Of a stretch of 64,000 bases of DNA, positions 16,494 to 24,199 are shown in pieces. This stretch comes from DTKD01 sp050948905 (lineage in GTDB: Bacteria > Armatimonadota > UBA5829). Location of the stretch: assembly GCA_050948905.1 (NCBI GenBank), contig JBMNES010000001.1:620001-684000 (forward strand), written 5' to 3'. A model generated the notes under the pieces. It had not been told where the DNA came from, searched no databases, and saw only the letters and a program-made list of their open reading frames with translations. Numbering within the stretch: the stretch's first letter is position 1; the number at the start of each line of letters is the position of its first letter. The translations under genes were made by a program, and so were the position numbers.

Positions 16494-17444
16494 TCAGCCG
16501 TGAGAATCAGGCAACTCCGGTCGAGGGAGCAGACCGCATTCCTCGACGATTCGCGGGGTGATCGACTCCCACATTACCGGCATAAGGTGAACTCCCTTTA
16601 CGCCTGGGATGGTCATGAGGTGTTTAATGGTCCGCACGGCCATCGCGACCCCGGCTTCGACGCTCTCCTCTTTTGATTCTTTTACCACATCCATCTGCTT
16701 TATATACTCATCCGGAATCAGAGACCCCGGCACGTTGTCTCGCATGTGTATCAAAGCCCTGACCGACCGCACCGGCATCACCCCGGCAAGTATATGTACT
16801 TGTTCGTGATAACCGCAATCCCGAACTGCCGCCATCCATTTCTCGAACCTCGGTATATCGAATACGGGTTGGGTCTGGATAAAATGCGCACCTGCCTCTA
16901 TTTTTTTGCCGAGGCGGATTATTCGCATCTCGAAGGGTTCGGCGAAAGGGTTCGCAGCGCCGCCTATGAAGAATCTCGGCGGGGATTTGACTTCGTCGCC
17001 GCTGAGAAAGCGGCCTTTGTTCAGCTCGGATACGGCTTGAATGAGTTGAATAGAGTCGAGGTCGAAGTCCCCTTTGGCGTCGGGGTGATTGCCGAATGTC
17101 ATATAGTCCCCGGTAAGGCAGAGGACATTTTTGATCCCAGCCGCGGCCGCGCCAAGCAGGTCGGATTGCTGGGCGAGCCTGTTGCGATCGCGGCAGGTCA
17201 TCTGCATAATCGGCTCCACGCCGCACTGCAATGTAAAGACGCTCGACATCACAGAGCTCATTCTTACGATTGCGGTCTGGTTGTCGGTCAAGTTGACGGC
17301 GTCTACATAGCCCTTAAAATAGGCGCACTTCTTTTGAATGGACGCTTTGTCGGCTCCCTGCGGAGGGCTCATCTCTCCGCATACGACAAATTGTCCGCTG
17401 TTCAACAGAAGTTCTAGGTTGCTTTCAGCTGCCGTACTATCCAT
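16494..17444 (-). CDS. metF: Methylenetetrahydrofolate reductase
   Basis: The 316-residue TIM-barrel flavoprotein matches MetF: VCGEMSPPQGADK at the start, VDAVNLTDNQTA, MQMTCRDRNRLAQQSDLLGA, KNVLCLTGDYM, IGGAANPF, AGAHFIQTQPVFD and a late LAGVMPVRS. It reduces methylene- to methyl-tetrahydrofolate. The catalytic Glu of the family lies in GEMSPP. Its position between the methyltransferase gene (12-bp gap) and the MTHFR_C gene (22-bp gap) suggests the Wood-Ljungdahl-type enzyme, which works with the cysteine-rich subunit, rather than only the methionine-synthesis role. Confidence 0.93.
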   Translation of the reverse strand: MDSTAAESNLELLLNSGQFVVCGEMSPPQGADKASIQKKCAYFKGYVDAVNLTDNQTAIVRMSSVMSSVFTLQCGVEPIMQMTCRDRNRLAQQSDLLGAAAAGIKNVLCLTGDYMTFGNHPDAKGDFDLDSIQLIQAVSELNKGRFLSGDEVKSPPRFFIGGAANPFAEPFEMRIIRLGKKIEAGAHFIQTQPVFDIPRFEKWMAAVRDCGYHEQVHILAGVMPVRSVRALIHMRDNVPGSLIPDEYIKQMDVVKESKEESVEAGVAMAVRTIKHLMTIPGVKGVHLMPVMWESITPRIVEECGLLPRPELPDSHG

Positions 17445-17456
17445 TTTTATTAGATA

Positions 17457-18281
17457 CTATAGCCCCTCGAAGACGCCTTCACGGGATTTGGTGATGTAGT
17501 TCATACAATATTCGTCCTGGCCCAACAACGCCTCGGTGGCATAGATCAAAGCCATAAGATACCGGTCGTTGGGGTCGATTATCCCCGCGTCGAGGCCCTT
17601 GCCAAGAGCGAGAATTGTCATAGCCTGATTGAGCAGTTTGCGCACGGGCATGCCGTGGGAGATGTTGCTCAGCCCAGCGATTGTGTGCACCCCGGGGTAT
17701 TTAACCATTAGTTTCTCAATAATATCGAGCAAAGCCAGGCCGACGTCGCTGCCTGTGCCGATGGGGAATGTCAGAGGGTCTACATATATATCGTCGAGCG
17801 CGACTCCTGCACCGGTGAGGTTTTCTATAAGAGTCTGGGCGACTGCGAGGCGCTTTTCCGGGTCGGACTGGATTCCTGTGTCGTCCATAGCGAGGGCGAT
17901 TACCTTTGTTTTATATTGCAAAACAAACGGCAGAGTCGCCTCCCACCTCACAGATTCGGCAGTGATGGAGTTGATGAGCGGCTGGCCTCTTTCAGGGTTG
18001 TATACGGCCAGGGCACGCTCCAACGCGAACGGGTTAGGCGTATCGAAAGAAATCGGCGCATCGACAGCATCCTGCACGACCTGGGTCAACCATTCCAGAG
18101 CTTCCGGCTCACCGGTAGTGAGGGTTCCGGCGTTAATGTCGATGTAGGTCGCCCCGGCCTCGAACTGCTTTATAGCCAGGTCTGCGATATACCCGGCGTC
18201 GCGTGCCTTGACCGCGTTCTCAATAACCGGTTCCCCTTTTATTTTGCGCGATGTATTTATTCTTTCGCCGACAATAAGCAT
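17457..18281 (-). CDS. Methyltetrahydrofolate:corrinoid methyltransferase (DHPS-fold)
   Basis: The 274-residue protein has the pterin-binding fold: VGERINTSRK, the ATYIDINAGT block, ISFDTPNPFALE, LINSITAES, VIALAMDDTGI, DIYVDPLTFPIGTG and HTIAGLSNISHGMP. These motifs mark the AcsE/MetH-domain group that moves the methyl group from methyltetrahydrofolate to a corrinoid protein, rather than dihydropteroate synthase. The corrinoid acceptor is not in this window. GGAGG 8 bp before the ATG at 18281. It is the first gene of the operon, so the order is methyltransferase, metF, MTHFR_C, fhs. Confidence 0.9.
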   Translation of the reverse strand: MLIVGERINTSRKIKGEPVIENAVKARDAGYIADLAIKQFEAGATYIDINAGTLTTGEPEALEWLTQVVQDAVDAPISFDTPNPFALERALAVYNPERGQPLINSITAESVRWEATLPFVLQYKTKVIALAMDDTGIQSDPEKRLAVAQTLIENLTGAGVALDDIYVDPLTFPIGTGSDVGLALLDIIEKLMVKYPGVHTIAGLSNISHGMPVRKLLNQAMTILALGKGLDAGIIDPNDRYLMALIYATEALLGQDEYCMNYITKSREGVFEGL

Positions 18282-18374
18282 ACCTGAAGCCTCCTGGAAA
18301 CAAGCTGATTATTATTCTATTTTATATGCCTAAATGCTACTGCAACATTGGGTTGTTTGCAAGCAGTTCGGGCT

Positions 18375-19388
18375 CTACTTCTGCTGAAACTTGCGAGTCT
18401 CTATAACCAGCCTGGTCTTGCGATCCGACGTTTTGGGAAGTAGTTGGACCACTTCGTCTATTGCGTCGCTTGGGCCGGTGATTTTTACGCCATCGTCGCA
18501 GATGTAGGTCGTTTTGCGAGACGCCCGCTCAGCCCAGTCGCGATCCGGGGTGAAGGTGGTTTCTGTCAGGCCTTTGTCCAGCAGCCTACCTATATATTGT
18601 TCACGTTGATCCTCGTTATGAAGAACCTGCTCGGCGATGGCCTCTACATCGATCTCCTCGGTCTGCGCCATCGTGCGCACCGCGGTTCGAAGCTGGGCTG
18701 CGGTCTGCTCCTCTATTTCTTCCTCGCTGCCGGCTAACCATTTCTCGGTCTCGTTGACAACAAGCTGGGTCATCTGGCGCGGCGAAGGCACATCATAGGA
18801 TTCCAAAAACGCCTCCAGCCACATAGCCGATGTCTCCGGGTCCTCGTCGCGAGAGGCGGGCTGATTGCGATAGATTATGTCGAAGCGAGCCTCATCGTCG
18901 TGTGGTCTTACTATCGCATATCTGAGCAGCGCACGGGACGGGTCCGGCAGTATGGATATCTGCTCGAACGATTGCTTTGAATCCGGGCGTTTGACGTAGG
19001 CTTTGATCGGGTCCAATTTAAGTAACGCGAGGTAGCGCTCGTCTGTGTCGAGGTCGATGAACTGGCCTATTGCAAGAAAGGTTTGCACCTGGGCGGACTT
19101 CTCCATTTGATGCGCGAACCACAGGCCGATGACCTTGCAATGTTCTACAAAAGTCTCCGGCTGGGCGATAATCTTCTCGGCGCAAGTGGATACAGTGACA
19201 GAAGCATCGTTAAACTTGCCGGTCTTTGAGGATGTAGATTTCAGGCAGTTGCGGATGTGCTCCTCGAAAAAGTGTCGCAGCCCTTCGGACAGAGCTTCCT
19301 CTTTATCCGCTATCTCAGGCTCGTCGGCCAAATTAGACACGCCGTGGATCACCAACCGGCTGAGTTCGATTGCTTCTATAGATTGCAT
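18375..19388 (-). CDS. Probable nucleoid-associated protein of the YejK/NdpA family
   Basis: The 337-residue soluble protein begins IEAIELSRLVIHGVSN and contains FLAIGQFIDLDTDERYLALLKLDP, an arrangement like that of the 37-kDa nucleoid-associated family (PF04245), followed by an acidic C-terminal half (GSEEEIEEQTAAQLRTAVRT) and a basic end (KTSDRKTRLVIETRKFQQK). Family members bind the nucleoid, but their function is poorly known. GGAGG lies 11 bp before the ATG at 19388. It has a 98-bp gap to the divergent nuclease gene. The assignment rests on the N-terminal and central motifs only. Confidence 0.6.
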   Translation of the reverse strand: MQSIEAIELSRLVIHGVSNLADEPEIADKEEALSEGLRHFFEEHIRNCLKSTSSKTGKFNDASVTVSTCAEKIIAQPETFVEHCKVIGLWFAHQMEKSAQVQTFLAIGQFIDLDTDERYLALLKLDPIKAYVKRPDSKQSFEQISILPDPSRALLRYAIVRPHDDEARFDIIYRNQPASRDEDPETSAMWLEAFLESYDVPSPRQMTQLVVNETEKWLAGSEEEIEEQTAAQLRTAVRTMAQTEEIDVEAIAEQVLHNEDQREQYIGRLLDKGLTETTFTPDRDWAERASRKTTYICDDGVKITGPSDAIDEVVQLLPKTSDRKTRLVIETRKFQQK

Positions 19389-19487
19389 TGATTATAAAAC
19401 CTCCAGATAATGACGATACCTCTTCTGCACCGGGTGGCAGTATTCCTTGCAGGCAGGAAGAACTTAATTCCTATAGAATAAGATATT

Positions 19488-20393
19488 ATGGCAGACTATA
19501 ATCCCCCACCCCTATCGTGGTCTCAAAGCACCAGAAAAAGGTTCGAAACTTGCCGACGCAGGCACTTCTATCATCGTCACTGGGGCCAATGCGAGGACAA
19601 GTGGCGTGTTTACGAGATGCGCTGCATAACAACTTTGGCCAAGCTGCGAGGCGGGTTGGTGCACGACATTATCAGCGGCGCGCTGCGCGCGGTCAGGCAC
19701 GGCAAGTTGGTAAGCATCGAAGAGGCCAGGCAAAATGTGACCGATATCCTGCTCGAAAAGTTTCGTGAATCTTACTATAAGGTATGGGCCGACTTCGAAA
19801 AGCGACAGGGTCGAAAACCGGCTGATATATGCAATTTGCACGAACACTATTATAACTACCCCGACGTAGACCAGCGAGCCAGGGATTCCAGGGCCATCGC
19901 GTGGAAGTGTCTGGAGAATGCGATGGGTGGTGAGCTGTGGGAGAGTATCGTCAATTCTGACCCGAAAGAATGGATGGAAATTGAGGAGGAGGGCTTCCCG
20001 CACTTCGATCTCGAAGGGATTAAAGTCTACTCCATAATCGACTTCGCTCATAAATGCGAACAACCGACCATAATCGACTGGAAAACAGGTCCTCAGCACC
20101 ACTCCGACCGCGAGCAGTTACTGGTATATTCTCTATACGCCGAATCAAGATGGGGCTGGGAGCCGACCGAGACGACTCTGAAGGCAGTGTATTTGTATCC
20201 GGATTATCACATCGAAGAGTGTAGAGCGAGTGCGGAAGAGGTGGAATCAACAAGGCAGATGATTAAGCAGAGCTTTGATGAGATGCTGTCGCTGGAGAGC
20301 GCCTTCGGGCCGGTGGATATGAACAACTTCCCGCGCACGGATAACAAACAGGACTGCGAGTGGTGCAGGTTCAGGAAGTTGTGTGGGGTGTGA
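19488..20393 (+). CDS. PD-(D/E)XK nuclease-superfamily protein with a four-cysteine cluster
   Basis: The 301-residue protein begins SWSQSTRKRFETCRRRHFYHRHWG, like AddB/RecB/Cas4-type nucleases. The catalytic core is visible as YSIIDFAHK, TIIDWKTGPQ and REQLLVYSLYA. A C-terminal CEWCRFRKLC supplies three cysteines which, with the N-terminal Cys, would make the iron-sulfur pin of AddB/Cas4 enzymes. There is no helicase domain and no cas gene nearby, so a stand-alone DNA-processing nuclease is the best reading. No good Shine-Dalgarno precedes the ATG, and TATAGAAT lies 15 bp upstream, so the message may have a very short leader. Confidence 0.8.
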   Translation: MADYNPPPLSWSQSTRKRFETCRRRHFYHRHWGQCEDKWRVYEMRCITTLAKLRGGLVHDIISGALRAVRHGKLVSIEEARQNVTDILLEKFRESYYKVWADFEKRQGRKPADICNLHEHYYNYPDVDQRARDSRAIAWKCLENAMGGELWESIVNSDPKEWMEIEEEGFPHFDLEGIKVYSIIDFAHKCEQPTIIDWKTGPQHHSDREQLLVYSLYAESRWGWEPTETTLKAVYLYPDYHIEECRASAEEVESTRQMIKQSFDEMLSLESAFGPVDMNNFPRTDNKQDCEWCRFRKLCGV

Positions 20394-20480
20394 ATAGGGA
20401 AGATTCAGGGCTGAACGTTGCCTGGTGGGACTTTGAACTTCGGATATCGAACGTCGGAAAAGCAGATTTCTCGCTTCGCT
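20394..20480. repeat. Composite repeat locus 4 (modules B and C)
   Basis: After the nuclease stop codon come CTTCGGATATCGAACGTCGG (module B) and AAAAGCAGATTTCTCGC (module C, from about 20458). Module A is missing. The tail of module C leads directly into a 23-bp tandem array. Confidence 0.75.
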
Positions 20481-20595
20481 CGAAATGACGGGGTGTGGGC
20501 GCTCGATGTGACGAGGTGCTGGCCCTCTATGTGTCCGGGTGTGGGCGGTCGATGTGACGGAGCGTGGGCACTTGATGTGACGGGGTGTGGGCGCT
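20481..20595. repeat. 23-bp tandem array, five imperfect units
   Basis: Units start at 20481, 20504, 20527, 20550 and 20573. The consensus begins CGATGTGACGGGG and continues TGTGGGCGCT. The first unit begins as the end of module C (CGAAATGACGGGG), so the array looks like an expansion of that tail. A sixth, diverged unit (TGATGCGAC) follows. No spacers, so this is not a CRISPR array. Confidence 0.8.
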
Positions 20596-20615
20596 TGATG
20601 CGACAATATTGGGGC

Positions 20616-20643
20616 GTGATCCTGCGACTTCGCGCAGGATGAC
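20616..20643. repeat. Palindromic GATCCTGCG element, copy 1
   Basis: GTGATCCTGCG-ACTT-CGCGCAGGATGAC forms a near-perfect hairpin. Related copies are at 49925-49952 and 53315-53342, and the bases after copies 1 and 3 (AAAAGT...GCGCAGGATG) are also shared. Confidence 0.75.
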
Positions 20644-20730
20644 TAAAAGTGGGGCGCAGGATGACCTGTTTCGCGTATGCGAGGAGCCACAATCTGGGAG
20701 CACAGGATAAACGTTGTTTGTCGGTTGTCG

Positions 20731-20759
20731 TTGACACTGTGGGGTTGATGGGATATACT
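20731..20759 (+). promoter_or_regulatory. Consensus sigma70-type promoter of the structured RNA
   Basis: TTGACA at 20731-20736, exactly 17 bp, then TATACT at 20754-20759. This is one of the best promoter matches in the window; the expected transcript start is near 20766. Confidence 0.8.
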
Positions 20760-20788
20760 GATATTGACAAAAAAGGAGGTGGTGACTA

Positions 20789-20824
20789 ATGATAGACAGT
20801 CAACGAGGTGACCGCGCGGGCTAA
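20789..20824 (+). CDS. Eleven-residue ORF (MIDSQRGDRAG) inside the structured RNA
   Basis: ATG at 20789 follows AAGGAGGTGGTGA, nearly the full anti-Shine-Dalgarno complement, at about 7-bp spacing, and the frame ends with TAA at 20822-20824. The stop falls inside the first hairpin of the RNA and the ORF covers the 5' strand of the junction helix, so ribosome movement would change the fold. It may be a leader peptide or a real micro-protein. The composition (no run of one amino acid) gives no hint at a specific attenuation signal. Confidence 0.5.
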   Translation: MIDSQRGDRAG

Positions 20825-20916
20825 ATATTTTAGCCTGTGGTCGAATCGACCACCTTGGTCATGAATGTGAGGCCACTCGCGGAAAGCCTCAACTATCCGT
20901 GAGGGTAGGAAATCTG

Positions 20917-20949
20917 AACCGCCGTCGATTAGACGGCGGTTCTCTTATT
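20917..20949 (+). terminator. Intrinsic terminator of the structured RNA
   Basis: AACCGCCGTC (20917-20926) and GACGGCGGTT (20932-20941) form a perfect 10-bp stem with the 5-base loop GATTA, followed by CTCTTATTT. The T-run is interrupted but adequate. Confidence 0.75.
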
Positions 20950-20950
20950 T

Positions 20951-21235
20951 GCAGATATTAATTGTACCTATTTGTGCAATATTATGGCATAACACTTCGT
21001 GCCTGTTCTAATGGAACTTGCACTGAGCCAACTGCGTCTAACGATGGAAGAGGGCGGAAGGCGTGCGAGGTTGCAGGCATCATAGAGGTTTGACAGAGCA
21101 CGCCCATGTTGGTAAATATAACAAAGTTGGAGCAGATGTTCTGTCAAGCACTGACCTCAGCGCGGGTTGGTGCTTGATTTGTTCTTAGCGGGGTAGATTT
21201 GGTTCCCTGCTTGAACCTGAAAGGGGTGAAATCCG
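20951..21235. other. Intergenic region before greA
   Basis: No gene or repeat module is seen. A possible promoter is TTGACA at 21090-21095 with TAAATA at 21113-21118 (17-bp spacer), about 110 bp before the greA start. AAGGGGTG at about 21220 is the greA ribosome binding site. Confidence 0.45.
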
Positions 21236-21715
21236 ATGCAAGCTGAGAGAGAAATCTTCCTCACAGCAGAGGGCCTTAAGAAGATCGAGGAGGAACTTGA
21301 TTTGCTGAAGACGGTGAGCCGCAAACGGGTAGCCGACCGTATCAGGGACTCCAAGCAATTCGGAGAACTGACCGATAACTCCGAGTTTGAAGATGCAAAA
21401 AATGAGCAGGCTTTCGTGGAAGGCCGAATAGGTGAACTCAGACAGATTCTGGCGGCCGCACGGGTGATAGAAACCGAGGATATTGCTACTGATGTAGTTG
21501 GTATTGGATCGATTGTAGGTATTAAAGACCTCGATACCGGAGACCAATGGGAATGGGCCATTGTTGGCACGTTCGAGGCGGACCCTGCTCAGGATAGAAT
21601 ATCTAACGAATCACCTGTGGGTGAGGCTTTGATCGGCAAAAAAGTCGGCGAGGTTGCCACTATCGAAATACCTGCGGGCACGGCGAGATATGAGATAACA
21701 AGCATACGAGTCTGA
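21236..21715 (+). CDS. greA: Transcription elongation factor GreA
   Basis: GreA binds in the secondary channel of RNA polymerase and stimulates cleavage of the backtracked transcript. The 159 residues give the standard size. The N-terminal coiled coil (LTAEGLKKIEEELDLLK...RIRDSKQFGELTDNSEF) carries the acidic tip residues DNSEFEDAK, and the C-terminal FKBP-like domain has GSIVGIKDLDTG, RISNESPVGEALIGKKVG and the end YEITSIRV. It starts with ATG after AAGGGGTG. lysS follows after a terminator-like hairpin, a greA-lysS order that is common in bacteria. Confidence 0.95.
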   Translation: MQAEREIFLTAEGLKKIEEELDLLKTVSRKRVADRIRDSKQFGELTDNSEFEDAKNEQAFVEGRIGELRQILAAARVIETEDIATDVVGIGSIVGIKDLDTGDQWEWAIVGTFEADPAQDRISNESPVGEALIGKKVGEVATIEIPAGTARYEITSIRV

Positions 21716-21773
21716 ACGCAGATTGTTGCGGATTGATATGTGGCTAGAGGAAAAGCCATGGAGTTTCGAGAAT

Positions 21774-21812
21774 AAGACCCTGCAGGGATGTCCCGCGGGG
21801 TCTTCTCTTATG
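21774..21812 (+). terminator. Terminator-like hairpin between greA and lysS
   Basis: AAGACCC (21774-21780) and GGGTCTT (21798-21804) enclose a second short stem GGGA/TCCC and are followed by CTCTTATGTT. It may separate greA from lysS or only attenuate readthrough. Confidence 0.6.
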
Positions 21813-21842
21813 TTACATAGACAGTATATTTGGAGCGGTTAA

Positions 21843-23402
21843 TTGGAAGAACACCTGTTATCGGAAGATGAACTGATAAAAACCCGGTTGGAGAAACTGG
21901 AACAGATGAAAGCTCTCGGTTGCGACCCGTTTGCAGTCGAGAAATACGATCTTTTCGCCACACTTAAAAAAACCGATGGTGAAAAGACAGAAATCGAGGC
22001 TCACAGCGCAGATGTGATTGCCGCTTTTGAGGCTGCGGAAGCGGGTGGCGAGGAATCGCCTGAGATAGACGTAAGCCTGGCCGGTCGAGTCGTATCTTTT
22101 AGAGCGATGGGAAAGGCGAGTTTCGCGCATATTGAGGACCGCAAGGGCAGGATTCAGCTTTATTTGAAAAGAGACGAACTCGGCGAGGAGTATGCTCTGG
22201 CCAAACTGCTCGATTTGGGGGATTTTGTTGGGGTGGAAGGCTTCGTCTTTCGCACGAGAACCGGTGAGGTGTCGGTGCATGTGAGGAAGCTGACTGTGCT
22301 GGCAAAGTCAATAAGGCCGATTCCGTTTGGCAAGGAAAAAGGCGAGCAACACTGGTACGGCCTGCAGGATGTCGAGCAAAGATACCGGCAGAGACACCTT
22401 GATCTAATCACCAACGCGGAAAGTCGGCGAGTATTTGAACTGCGCAGCAAGATAGTGCGAGCAACGCGGGAGTTTTATGATAACAGGGGCTATCTTGAGG
22501 TCGAGACTCCCGTGCTTCAATCCGTGGCGGGAGGGGCGGCCGCTCGGCCGTTTACTACTTATCACAACGCGCTTGAGCACGATTTTCATCTTCGCATAAG
22601 CCTGGAGCTGTATTTGAAGCGGCTGATAGTGGGCGGATTTGAGCGCGTCTATGAGATAGGCAGAGTGTTCCGCAACGAAGGCCTGTCGACGCGTCACAAC
22701 CCTGAGTTCACTCTGCTGGAGAGCTATGAGGCGTATTCCAACCTGGAAGATGTGATGGAATTGGTCGAAGATTTGTTCGCGCATATATGTCAGACTGTTC
22801 ACGGCAGCTCCTCGTTTGAATATCAGGGGGAGGTCATCGACTTTAAGAAGCCGTGGAAGCGGCTGCCGATGCTTAAGGGGATTGAGCAATACGCAGGTGT
22901 GAAACCAGAAGCGTTCGCGAGCCTGGAAAGTGCGCTGGCGACGATGGAGAGCCTGGGGCTTGATACGGAAAATGAGCAGATGATCGGCGGCATTATCGAG
23001 AAAATTCACGAGAGGTTTGTTCAGCCTAATCTGATTCAGCCGACGTTTATCACCGATTTCCCGATCGAGACCTCGCCTCTGGCCAAGAAGCGGCCCGATA
23101 ACCCGAATCTGACGCGGCGCTTCGAAGTATATATCGCGAAGCTGGAATGTGGGAATGCCTTCAGCGAGATCAATGACCCAATAGACCAGCGGGAGCGTTT
23201 CCAGCAGCAGGGATTGATGCGGGCATCTGGCGATGAAGAGGCGCATCCGATGGATGAGGACTTCATTCGTGCTTTGGAGTATGGAATGCCGCCGACTGGC
23301 GGGCTTGGGGTCGGAATTGATCGGTTGGTGATGTTGTTTACAAATCAGGACAACGTTCGGGATATCATATTGTTCCCGCAGATGAAGCCCGAAGCCAATT
23401 GA
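21843..23402 (+). CDS. lysS: Lysyl-tRNA synthetase, class II
   Basis: LysS charges tRNA-Lys. The 519-residue protein has the N-terminal OB-fold anticodon-binding domain (VSLAGRVVSFRAMGKASFAHIED) and the class II core: motif 1 around REFYDNRGYLEVETPVL, motif 2 VYEIGRVFRNEGLSTRHNPEFTLLE and motif 3 GGLGVGIDRLVMLF near the C-terminus. An insertion rich in Glu/Ala (HSADVIAAFEAAEAGGEESPE) lengthens the N-terminal region relative to most LysRS. The start is TTG at 21843, supported by GGAG 7 bp upstream. A bidirectional terminator follows. Confidence 0.97.
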   Translation: MEEHLLSEDELIKTRLEKLEQMKALGCDPFAVEKYDLFATLKKTDGEKTEIEAHSADVIAAFEAAEAGGEESPEIDVSLAGRVVSFRAMGKASFAHIEDRKGRIQLYLKRDELGEEYALAKLLDLGDFVGVEGFVFRTRTGEVSVHVRKLTVLAKSIRPIPFGKEKGEQHWYGLQDVEQRYRQRHLDLITNAESRRVFELRSKIVRATREFYDNRGYLEVETPVLQSVAGGAAARPFTTYHNALEHDFHLRISLELYLKRLIVGGFERVYEIGRVFRNEGLSTRHNPEFTLLESYEAYSNLEDVMELVEDLFAHICQTVHGSSSFEYQGEVIDFKKPWKRLPMLKGIEQYAGVKPEAFASLESALATMESLGLDTENEQMIGGIIEKIHERFVQPNLIQPTFITDFPIETSPLAKKRPDNPNLTRRFEVYIAKLECGNAFSEINDPIDQRERFQQQGLMRASGDEEAHPMDEDFIRALEYGMPPTGGLGVGIDRLVMLFTNQDNVRDIILFPQMKPEAN

Positions 23403-23426
23403 ATCGGATAGATACTGTAAAAGGAA

Positions 23427-23460
23427 AGTGGCCGGAGATTAAATCTCCGGCCACTCAATT
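23427..23460 (+). terminator. Bidirectional intrinsic terminator
   Basis: A perfect 13-bp palindrome, AGTGGCCGGAGAT (23427-23439) with ATCTCCGGCCACT (23443-23455), is flanked by CAATTCTTCTT on one side and by TTCCTTTTAC read on the other strand. It serves lysS and the convergent PEP-CTERM gene. Confidence 0.85.
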
Positions 23461-23478
23461 CTTCTTATGCCCTGATTT

Positions 23479-24030
23479 CTAGTGTTTTCTTCTCAGCGCG
23501 AAGCCCGCGAAACCAGCGAGACCACTAAAGAGTGCGAGCATGCTGCCCGGCTCCGGAATTGCATCCGTTGTCGGATAGGCGCATACGCCGAAGCGCACTT
23601 TGTTCACTGTGTTGTCTGTATAGACCTTGAACCACGCCTCATCACCTGGCGCCACAGGATTCGACGCAAAGTACAGGTTAATAACCGAGCCTGACGGGTT
23701 ATTGTTTATGCTCCAGGTGAGACCGCTCTGGCTGCTGGTAGGATCATAATTGACTCCGTCGATGATCCCTTCCAGGAAGAGAATAGCTGAGATGTCCGAG
23801 CCATTCACCGAACCGATCTGCATATGGAAATCGGTCCAATACTCGTCAGTGTCATTATATGCAGTGATTTTCGCAAAGCCTTTGAACGGCTCATCATCAT
23901 CGTGAACGAATACTTGGGAATCCAGGGTGGAATACGTTGCGTTCCACTCTGCGCTGTCAGCCATCAGCCTTGCTGCACCACATGCAAAAATGAGACAACA
24001 GACTACCGCTAAAACGAACAATCTTCTCAT
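23479..24030 (-). CDS. PEP-CTERM sorting-domain protein
   Basis: The 183-residue protein has a signal peptide (MRRLFVLAVVCCLIFACGAARLMA) and ends with AIPEPGSMLALFSGLAGF and the basic end LRRKH, a standard exosortase signal. The mature part is a small beta-rich domain (AKITAYNDTDEYWTDFHMQIG, INLYFASNPVAPGDEAWFKVY) of unknown function. Its tail is closely similar to that of the protein at 9743-10396, so both should be substrates of the same exosortase elsewhere in the genome. GGAGG 5-6 bp before the ATG at 24030 favours this start; another ATG lies four codons upstream. Confidence 0.88.
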   Translation of the reverse strand: MRRLFVLAVVCCLIFACGAARLMADSAEWNATYSTLDSQVFVHDDDEPFKGFAKITAYNDTDEYWTDFHMQIGSVNGSDISAILFLEGIIDGVNYDPTSSQSGLTWSINNNPSGSVINLYFASNPVAPGDEAWFKVYTDNTVNKVRFGVCAYPTTDAIPEPGSMLALFSGLAGFAGFALRRKH

Positions 24031-24135
24031 TTGTTCCTCCATCCCCTTTCATTAGTGTTGGGTAATTATTGAGACCAAACAGCACTACCACAGGAAAGCA
24101 ACAGCTAGCCACAGATAGACGTACTATTCTAACGA

Positions 24136-24164
24136 AGTCTACCACGTGAACGGTCGCTCGTCAA
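24136..24164 (-). promoter_or_regulatory. Promoter of the second PEP-CTERM gene
   Basis: Minus-strand TTGACG (24164-24159), 17 bp, TAGACT (24141-24136). Directly upstream reads ATTACCGGG, the same block as upstream of the -35 box at 9498. Confidence 0.6.
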
Positions 24165-24199
24165 CCCGGTAATATTACCTGATTTATCGCAGCTATGGG

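Larger units (their letters stand above)
20766..20950 (+). ncRNA. Putative structured RNA with short ORF, three-way junction, pseudoknot and terminator
   Basis: Downstream of a consensus promoter lies a compact ~185-nt unit. Helices readable by eye: TGACC (20809-20813) with GGTCA (20857-20861) closes a junction holding GGCTAAA/TTTAGCC (20819-20825/20829-20835) and GTGGTCG/CGACCAC (20837-20843/20847-20853). Next comes an H-type pseudoknot: TGAGGC (20868-20873) with GCCTCA (20886-20891), interlocked with CTCGCGGA (20876-20883) and TCCGTGAG (20896-20903). It ends in a 10-bp terminator hairpin. I do not recognise it as 6S, SRP, tmRNA, RNase P or a riboswitch class I know. Alternatives are a leader/attenuator for greA, 290 bp downstream, or the transcript of a tiny peptide gene. 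Confidence 0.65.

Noticed and set aside
18282..18374. Promoter of the C1 operon
   Set aside because: A TTGCAA/TAGCAT pair with 17-bp spacing exists, but both boxes are weak matches and the AT-rich stretch offers several alternatives.
19413..19487. Promoter directly before the PD-(D/E)XK gene
   Set aside because: TATAGAAT is near the ATG, but no convincing -35 box lies at the right distance.
20766..20950. 6S RNA, SRP RNA, tmRNA or a known riboswitch as identity of the structured RNA
   Set aside because: None of their conserved cores (for example the SRP GNAR loop with its asymmetric bulge, the tmRNA alanine acceptor end, or B12/c-di-GMP boxes) can be read in it. A covariance search is still needed.
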